NCBI GenBank assembly: GCA_037043015.1
Contig: CM073326.1
Span: forward strand, 868,001-932,000
From: Bryum argenteum
Taxonomy: Eukaryota > Streptophyta > Bryopsida > Bryales > Bryaceae
DNA: 64,000 bases
Direction: 5' to 3'
The stretch's first letter is position 1. The number at the start of each line of letters is the position of its first letter. This document shows, piece after piece, positions 57,301-64,000 of the stretch. The translations under genes and the position numbers were made by a program. The notes beneath the pieces are model-generated. The model searched no databases. It saw nothing but the letters and a program-made list of their open reading frames with translations, and had not been told where the DNA came from.

Positions 57301-60300
57301 TCTTTCTGCGTTTCGGCCTAACATCCGGAATTTCTTTCTCTCCCCGCGCACTGCCTTGCCTTGTGTTCTCAACCCTCTGGGAGTCCCGTCTTTTCTTTTT
57401 CTCTGCCTCCTTGCCTCGGCTGTGGGTCGTCAAAGCCTACTGTATTGTGCTGTACTGCTGCTGCTAGTCTAGCCTACGCTGGCTTTACCACTCGGGGTCT
57501 GGGGCTGGGCGAGGCGTAGCTACAGTTGCTAGCAGCTCCCCTAGTCTCCTCCCTCGTACAACAGTACCCCCTCTCCATATTCCATAATGGTGACCCCTCG
57601 CGTCTGTCCTCTTCTCTTGCGTTTCATATGTTTGGCTTATATTTCCTTTCCATTATGCTCTCCATCCCTTTGCCTCGTTATTACGACTCGCCCTCCATCC
57701 TAGTGCCTTCCATACTACGTTAACCCCTAAAGCGATGAGCCCTGATTTCAGCATTGTACCCTTAAATCAGCCCTCTTTCACTGCAACCCAAGATTTTTCA
57801 CTCTACAATATATTTTGGGGATTGTAATCATGGGATCTAATACCTAACTTGTACTTGATGATGTACACCAAATCTCAAACTAAAGTTCCTCACCATTTGT
57901 GAGATCATAATGTTCAAAATTGAGAATAATGTTTTTTGCCTTGTTGTCAAAAGAGAAATTGTGACTCCAAAATTCGGTTGCCCGGATTAGGAACACAATG
58001 TTGGGCTGGAGTGGTGGATGTGGTACAACCTAAAGACCTTCCAAGCAATGGACACTAAACTAATTGCAATGTTCACATGGACCATGAGGTGAGCGTTGTA
58101 AAACTAACATTCCAAACGACGGAATCCCCGATCTTACATATGCCATCATACAAATCCAATGCACTCAACAAAAAATCAACACACTATTGCATCGACACAC
58201 CACCCTCATACATACATGCAAAACCTAATCATTCAAGTACTAACAAGCAAATGCATTCATGCAAGACCTTAACAAGCAAATCCGAATTCAACACAAGAAT
58301 GGTTTTTTTGTGGTAAATAACTCACCGATTTGAGAATCTTAATCTATCTCTATTTATTACTGAGCAAAACAAAACAAAAAAAAGAGTTCGAGGAAGGAGG
58401 TTGCTCCCCGGTCCTTGGATGGATCTGAGCGTGCTTGGAACTCGGCAGCAGACCCCTTGACACGAAAATCGCCGTAGCTCCTTCGTCTTTGCTTCGAATT
58501 GAGTGCGCTTGGAGGTTTTGGAAAGCTAGCTTGACGATCTAACCAGGCGTGAAAACCTCGTGCGCAAACTCGTTGTGCTCCGCCAGCAATTGCACTTCAA
58601 AGTCGACTTTCCGATTCTGCCGCCGCAGCAAACCTCTTGACACAAAAACTGCCGTAGCTCCCTCGTCTTGGATCCGTTGAGGGCGATCTTGGTCTCGTTG
58701 GAAAGAAGTCCCGACGACGCTTCCGGATCTACAACGCACGCGTCCTAATTTGGTGTAGATCTCCAGATCTTGCTCTTCAAAGTTGGCTCTCCACTACTGC
58801 CCTCCGAAACGTGTCGCGACCTCGGCCAATTCCCTTCAAACCTCAACAACGACCTTCAAAACAATGGTCAATCAAACCTAAACCTAGATCCAACCCTTCT
58901 TTCCAAAAACTTCCTAACTCCCTAATCCATACCCTCAAAAAACTTCCATCTAGCCTTCCCCCAAAAAACGACACACACACACACACTCCCCAAACCATCC
59001 AAAACCTAACTCTCTCTAACTCCTTCCTCACCCATTCGACTTAGTTGGATGGAGAACAAGTTCATTCCCTTCACCGGATGAATATTTGCTCATCCGACGA
59101 TTTCATCCGCAGGATTTAACTAGGTTCCTTGATTATTAAATAGGAGATATTTTATCAATTACATGTACGTGTGTTAAATTATGAATACTAAAGGAGGCAT
59201 AAAAATTAGCCAAGAACATAGCGTAATACATTAATATCAATCAATATTACAAATTTAGAATAAAGTAAATCAACGCCAAGGCATTTAAACAAAACTCCAC
59301 CCAAGAACATACATTTCCTGGGAACCGGAAGAATTGGCCTAAATGTCCCAATTTAGGGAATTAGAATATGAATAACTTAGACTAAAGCTTAAAGAAAACA
59401 ATTCGCACAAGCGTGAATCGTTTCGGTGGTTCACAGAAATCAGTGCTTTGGAGTCCAAAAAAACCATTTTGAAGGTAAATTTGGTTTAAGCCTCTCCAAA
59501 TTCTTGTTCCTGGGCAAGTTAGGTACATATGTAAAAAATATTTACACTCATGCGACACAAAAAATCTAGAAAAAATGCTTGATCTTTCACACATGGGTAT
59601 GCTAGATTTCAAATACAAAGGCGTATTTTTAACAATAAAAAAGGCATATGAAAATTTATCATATATATAATCGAAACGTTAGGAACATGCCTCGGTATGT
59701 TCTTTACCCACTCAAGAAACAAAATTTGAAAGAAAACAAAATCTTAAATTTCAGTGAATTTTTGAGGTTACTGCAATCTTATTATTTTTGGGCAGAATCG
59801 TGAAAATGTATGAGGATATACAACACTTTTGGGCAGATTTCATCATGTTTTCAAACTTTGAGAGTGAATATCTCCTAAAGTATGAGGAATTTTGAAGCAT
59901 GAATGGTCATGTTGGAAAGGTATGCGAAAACTCTACAATTTGCCAAAAAAACTAAGTATAGGCTGACCAAAGTCAAAACGATCATATTTTGGCCTCTTGC
60001 AGCATTTGGGGTTAACTTTTATACCCTCTCTCTTGTCACCTTTTTGACTTGACGCATCAACTCCGTCTTTAATATATGTAAAATATCAAAAGAATTGTGT
60101 ACTCAAGTTATTTATTACTTTGTTTCAAATTATACTGCTAAATAAAATCAATGATTATTACTTATATTATACTTGAAAAAAAGAAGTAATTATTTAAAAA
60201 TAAACAAGTTAATTATACAAAATAAACACAACAATATTAAATCCTTTCTAATCTTGATCACAAATGGTGTTTCAATAGGCTTCTCAAAGAAAATAATTCC

Positions 60301-60795
60301 TAAAAGCCCAAGGAGTAAGAAGCTTCAACTATTCTCCAAAATGAGCAAGTCAATGAATGACTCTAAGAATCTTGTACAAAATCATTTGAAGATTTATAGT
60401 TGTAGGATCTTATAGAGTACTAATATAAGATTTCCAAAAAAATAATTAACCCCACAGAGTAAGAGATCCAATCACTCGTTGTAAAATATGCACTTCAAAG
60501 ATTTTGGGCGGTTGACTCGAAGCAATCACTACGACTTTACATTAAAAAAAAAAAAAAAATTAAAAAAAAAAAAAAAAAATCATATACACATCTGCTCTGA
60601 ATAATACGGTTACATTAATGGACTTACTTACCATTCTCCTATTCATCATTGAATGATTTGAGGTACAAAAGATAGTTTGTAAGGCTTGCTAAAGGCAACG
60701 GTACATGATAACTTAATATGTATTTCCAAAAGATTTTAAACACCAAAATTGACTTGTGAAGGATTTTGGTCACCTTAAATAAAGTATCAAATATG
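57300..60795. other. Intergenic; partly repeated, no gene
   Basis: Moderately GC-rich to about 57500, then AT-rich. At 58445-58520 and 58620-58700 a phrase (CTTGACACRAAAAYYGCCGT then AGCTCCYTCGTCTT) occurs twice about 180 bp apart, in a GC-richer island of 58380-58860 that is probably part of an old interspersed element. A (CA)8 tract is at 58969-58985. A poly(A)-rich double run lies at 60543-60580. No convincing reading frame was found. Confidence 0.4.
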
Positions 60796-60799
60796 TTAT

Positions 60800-61505
60800 T
60801 CTATACTAATATATACCCGTGCCCTTCGGTCACCCAAGGAAAAAGAGTATTCCACATTTTGTTAGTAAGTTCTCCCTCCTTCACATGGATGAGCTCTTTA
60901 TTTGGTGCTCTTCAAAAACTATTCCCTATCCTTGATTTTCTTGTTGATGGTCCTTCTTTTTAAGATTTATAGCATGTCCTCCAATCCCTTCTTCTTTGTT
61001 CCCCGTGCTTTTTAAAGATTTAGCATGTCCTTCATTCCCTTGTTCCTTGTTCCCCATCCTTCCTTCTGGTTCCCATTCTCTATGTCCTTGTTAATGGTTC
61101 TCATTCCGTCCCTCAACTCCCTTTCTTGATTTCCATCATTCATCATAGTTTCCATTATTTGTTTCTAGTTCTTATTATTGGTTCTTGGTTTTATTCTCTG
61201 TTCGCGGTTCCTATCCTTTGCTCACGGTTCCTAGTTCCCCTCCAATGTTCCTTTGATCTCCCGTTCACTCCTTCTTTGCTCCAATTTTCATGTTCCATAT
61301 TCCTTGTCCCTTTTACTTCTTGTTACACTATTGGCTTATAATAAGCTCTTAATAACAATCCGATACCACCTACATACAAAAACTCTTCAAAATCTCTAAA
61401 ACTCTTAAAGTCATCTGTACATGAGAAGATGACCATGACCATGACCATGACCATGACCATGCTTATATGGATCGCCAAGGATAGACAAATCGTATTCTTT
61501 TATGT
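60800..61505 (+). mobile_element. Helitron-like non-autonomous element, copy 2
   Basis: Opens with CTATACTAATATATACCCG and GTGCCCTTCGGTCAC, a close match to the usual start of small plant Helitrons (TC, TATACTA, then CCCGTGC). The body repeats the TTCCTTGTTCCC-type degenerate array of the 46.3-kb insertion, then CTCTTAATAACAATC, ACTCTTCAAAATCTCT, five tandem GACCAT units (about 61431-61460) and ATTCTTTTATGTATGAAG. No transposase is encoded and the 3' terminus is uncertain. Confidence 0.45.
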
Positions 61506-61510
61506 ATGAA

Positions 61511-62226
61511 GAATTCCTTACCGGTGTCCTCTCGACAAAGACATAAAAAAGGTGAGATTGAAATTAATAAAATGTATAAAAATGTATGTTGATATTATGG
61601 GATATGCAATCAATATGCAAGTTCGCTTGCTTCTCAATTCTCCATGTTGTTCAAGCTTTATAGCATGTCTTCCGTTCTCGTCTTTTTGATTCCCCCTATT
61701 TTAAAGATTTGTAGCATGTCCCTTGTTCCCATATTCCATCGTCCCCAGTTCCTCGTCCTCTACTATAGTTTCCCATTCCCCATTTTTCTCTTACTGGTTC
61801 TCTAGCTCCAAACTCTCGTTCACGGTTCCCATCTTTTGGACCTAGTTCCCCCTCCCCCAACTTTTCTTATAGGTTACCATCATTCAATAGTAGTTCCCAT
61901 TAGTCATTCCTAGTTCTCATTATTTGTTCCTTGTTCCTATCTTTCGTTCTCAGTTCCTATCCTTTGTTTCCTGTTCTTAGATCCTCTACAATGTTTCTTT
62001 CATCCCCCTTCACTTCTTCTTTATTTCCAATTTCGTGTTTCATATTCCTTGTCCCTTTGCCTCCTTGTTACATTCTTAAGATTTAATAATAGTTTAATTA
62101 AAATCAACTACCACGTATGGAATCTCTTCAAAATCTTTACAACTCTTTACACCGTGTATACATGATGACCATGACCATGCATCGCCAAGGACAAATAGAC
62201 AAATTGTGTTCTTTTATATATAGAGA
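61511..62226 (+). mobile_element. Helitron-like non-autonomous element, copy 3, directly adjoining copy 2
   Basis: Starts ATTCCTTACCGGTGTCCTCTC immediately after copy 2, then the degenerate TTCCCATTCCC array, ATCTCTTCAAAATCTTTACA, ATGACCATGACCATGCATCG and TTCTTTTATATATAGAG. The head-to-tail arrangement with copy 2 suggests tandem insertion or replication of two elements, a behaviour known for Helitrons. Confidence 0.45.
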
Positions 62227-62544
62227 AATCTTATATTCTACTAAAGGTCTACAACACAAGGAGCTTCATGAAGGCATTTTATTCGCAAGAAATTGATGTT
62301 GATCACTGAAGGCAGACTTGATTTCACACAGCATGGACTTTGGACAACAATCTTCTGATATCATTCATGAGAGTTCAGAAAGATTCTTGATATTGCGATT
62401 AACCCCTAAAAAATCTAGGAAGACCAATTTGGTTTTTTGAGATTTTAGGCAACTCATGTTTAAGAATATAAATTGATACTTTTGCCCAGGATTTTTACTA
62501 AGTGCTCCCCATATTGTAATGTGTATGTGGTAAAATTTGCAAAG

Positions 62545-62978
62545 AACCTCAATTCCGTTAATTTGGCAATATTCAGGTAAAATGGCAGGATTTAAGGTGG
62601 AAAAAATGAAAAAAACAACACTCGTTTTTGTCATTTTTTGACATAATAGAGCAAATTTTTCTGAGCGGCCGCTCAAAACCAGAGATATTTCTGAGCGGCC
62701 GTTGAGAAAAAACTGCCCTTCGACAGAATTTGAAGGTCAAAATTCATCAAATAGTGTGATATTATGGAATTTTTGATGATATTACAGAAATTTGTTGATA
62801 TAATGGAAGATGTGGGTGATATAAAAAAACGTGCCATTTTGCAAGCATAAATCTTTGAGATTTTGAGTTCAAAAATATGCCGGTAAAATGGCACGTTTCA
62901 GAAACGCGACCAAATTGGCACAACATGGCTTTGGCAATATGGCACAAGGAATTGTGCCATTTTAACGGAATTGAGGTT
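62545..62978. mobile_element. MITE: 434 bp, 24-bp terminal inverted repeats, AAAG on both flanks
   Basis: The left terminus (62545-62568) begins AACCTCAATTCCGTTAA; the right terminus (62955-62978) is its reverse complement, with 22 of 24 positions matching. AAAG directly precedes the left end (62541-62544) and directly follows the right end (62979-62982), as a 4-bp target duplication would. The interior is AT-rich and holds GAGCGGCCGCTC and a second GAGCGGCCG 40 bp on. There is no coding frame. The superfamily is unknown; the termini do not match the Stowaway or Tourist types. Confidence 0.75.
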
Positions 62979-63029
62979 AAAGTCAAGTTTCAATTTTAAA
63001 GCTTCATCTAGAATTTGAGGTTTCAAGTC

Positions 63030-63200
63030 CAAAATGGGCAGTTTAAATTTAGCTTTTTTGAAGTATTCTTTTTTGGAAATATGTTCATTACCAGATTACT
63101 ATTCAAATTCCAAAGTGTCCGAAGTTTAAAAGTATACCAATTTTACAAGGGCAGCCTCCAAAACTTTCAAAAACAATCTTCACAATCTCCAGTAATTTTA
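63030..63200. repeat. Dispersed repeat, copy B (matches 34980-35150)
   Basis: Same landmarks in the same order as copy A: GGCAGTTTAAATTTAG, GGAAATATGTTCAT, CAGCCTCCAAAA, AACAATC. It begins shortly after the MITE. Confidence 0.65.
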
Positions 63201-64000
63201 CAATTTTTTCTTTCAGAAGTTGCCAAAATTTGAGATTTTGGATTTTTTCCAAGATTATTCTTTTCAAAAGTCAAATACTCATAAAGGCACCTACTCACCG
63301 TCCAAGTTTTTTTTAAACTTAATACATCATATGTGGTACTTGTTTTACTATATTGTTGTTTTTAGACCTTCTTTCATAACATAATGTACATTAAGGTCAA
63401 AAAGTGGAATGAGTCTCTAAAATTTGGCATGAGCATACCCAACTTGATTACATACATGGAAAAAAACGAGGGAAAAATGTTTGGAGTAACAATCATCAAG
63501 TTGCCCTTGGCACCATTTAGACAATGCCTCTCGGATAGCGGCAAGAAAAGTGTTGGACAAACTTTGATTGCTACGATCTCACAAATGACAAACATCCAAC
63601 GGTTGAAATGTTTACCAGTCTTTTGTATACAAGTTAGGTACTAGATCTTACGGTTCAAAGTCATAAAACCAGAAAAAAAAACTTCTTCATTTCCCCATTT
63701 CCCAACGAAGATGAAAAATGGCAGTTTTTGGTTCTGGAGGTCAAGGAAACGCTTGGATGTTTAGGGGTTAACCCCTGCTCATACTCCATTGCCCGTTATT
63801 CAAAGTGCAACGAAACCAAAACCTAAACCCAAAACCCTAAAGAAGTATATCAAAATACATGACATTCTAGGCAGTGATGTTGCCGTAAAATCACGAATCA
63901 AATTAGAGTCCAACCAATTAAACAAGGTTGCAATTCAATAATGAATGAAGGACAAATATTTCCTTTAGAATCATGATTTTTTTAAATTTTTAAAAAAAAA
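63201..64000. other. AT-rich end of window, nothing identified
   Basis: No gene or structured repeat seen. The window stops in an A/T-rich tract. Confidence 0.5.

Overview
This is nuclear DNA of a land plant. The evidence is spliced genes with GT..AG introns, an internal run of the plant telomere unit TTTAGGG, an INDETERMINATE-DOMAIN (IDD) zinc-finger gene and a GLUTAMINE DUMPER-like gene. Large AT-rich intergenic tracts, many dispersed repeats and the divergent flanks of the IDD protein would fit a bryophyte or another seed-free plant, but the species cannot be fixed from the sequence.

The most unusual part is about 2.2-20.8 kb. Two divergently transcribed spliced genes share one 23-bp palindrome: 11-bp arm GTTTAGCTCGA, one free base, then the reverse complement of the arm. 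About 65 copies were counted by hand. The left gene (minus strand, start 7210) encodes a protein with an INGQHS motif resembling ParB/sulfiredoxin-fold or DGQHR-domain proteins, followed by exons for an acidic, coiled-coil tail. The right gene (plus strand, 17577-20336) encodes a 919-aa protein with a transposase-like arrangement of acidic motifs (MHDKMDHSKT, QMDNAVSDNKN, GHTHDDIDALF) typical of the DUF7869 group. All palindromes lie between exons: inside introns of the left gene, or inside inferred 5'-leader introns just upstream of each ATG. None was found in an exon. A site family plus a ParB-like gene plus a transposase-like gene looks like a large two-gene mobile element with its own cis-acting sites. 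The right gene's inferred first exon carries three E2F-like motifs. The 6 kb between the two genes holds tandem repeats, telomere-like repeats and no convincing gene.

From 20.9 to 43 kb the window is mostly repeats. There is a GC-rich tandem block, a duplicated segment (21.3-22.9 and 33.0-35.0 kb, plus a partial third copy at 29.7-30.6 kb) with a TTTCCCGC array in one copy, a G-rich array at 24 kb, scattered coding-like minus-strand pieces of an unidentified decayed multi-exon gene (25.7-32.8 kb), and a repeat family rich in ACACCGGTGT palindromes (35-40.6 kb).

From 43 to 51 kb there is a single-exon GLUTAMINE DUMPER-like gene (43605-44150). It is followed by a repeat family that forms a roughly 1-kb-arm inverted repeat (47.5-49.4 kb), with a further copy split by a nested insertion. 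The IDD gene occupies 52747-56046 on the minus strand in three coding exons that join in phase to 797 codons, behind a GC-rich leader with GA/CT tracts. The last 6 kb holds two more copies of the nested-insertion family, a clean 434-bp element with terminal inverted repeats and flanking AAAG, and AT-rich sequence.
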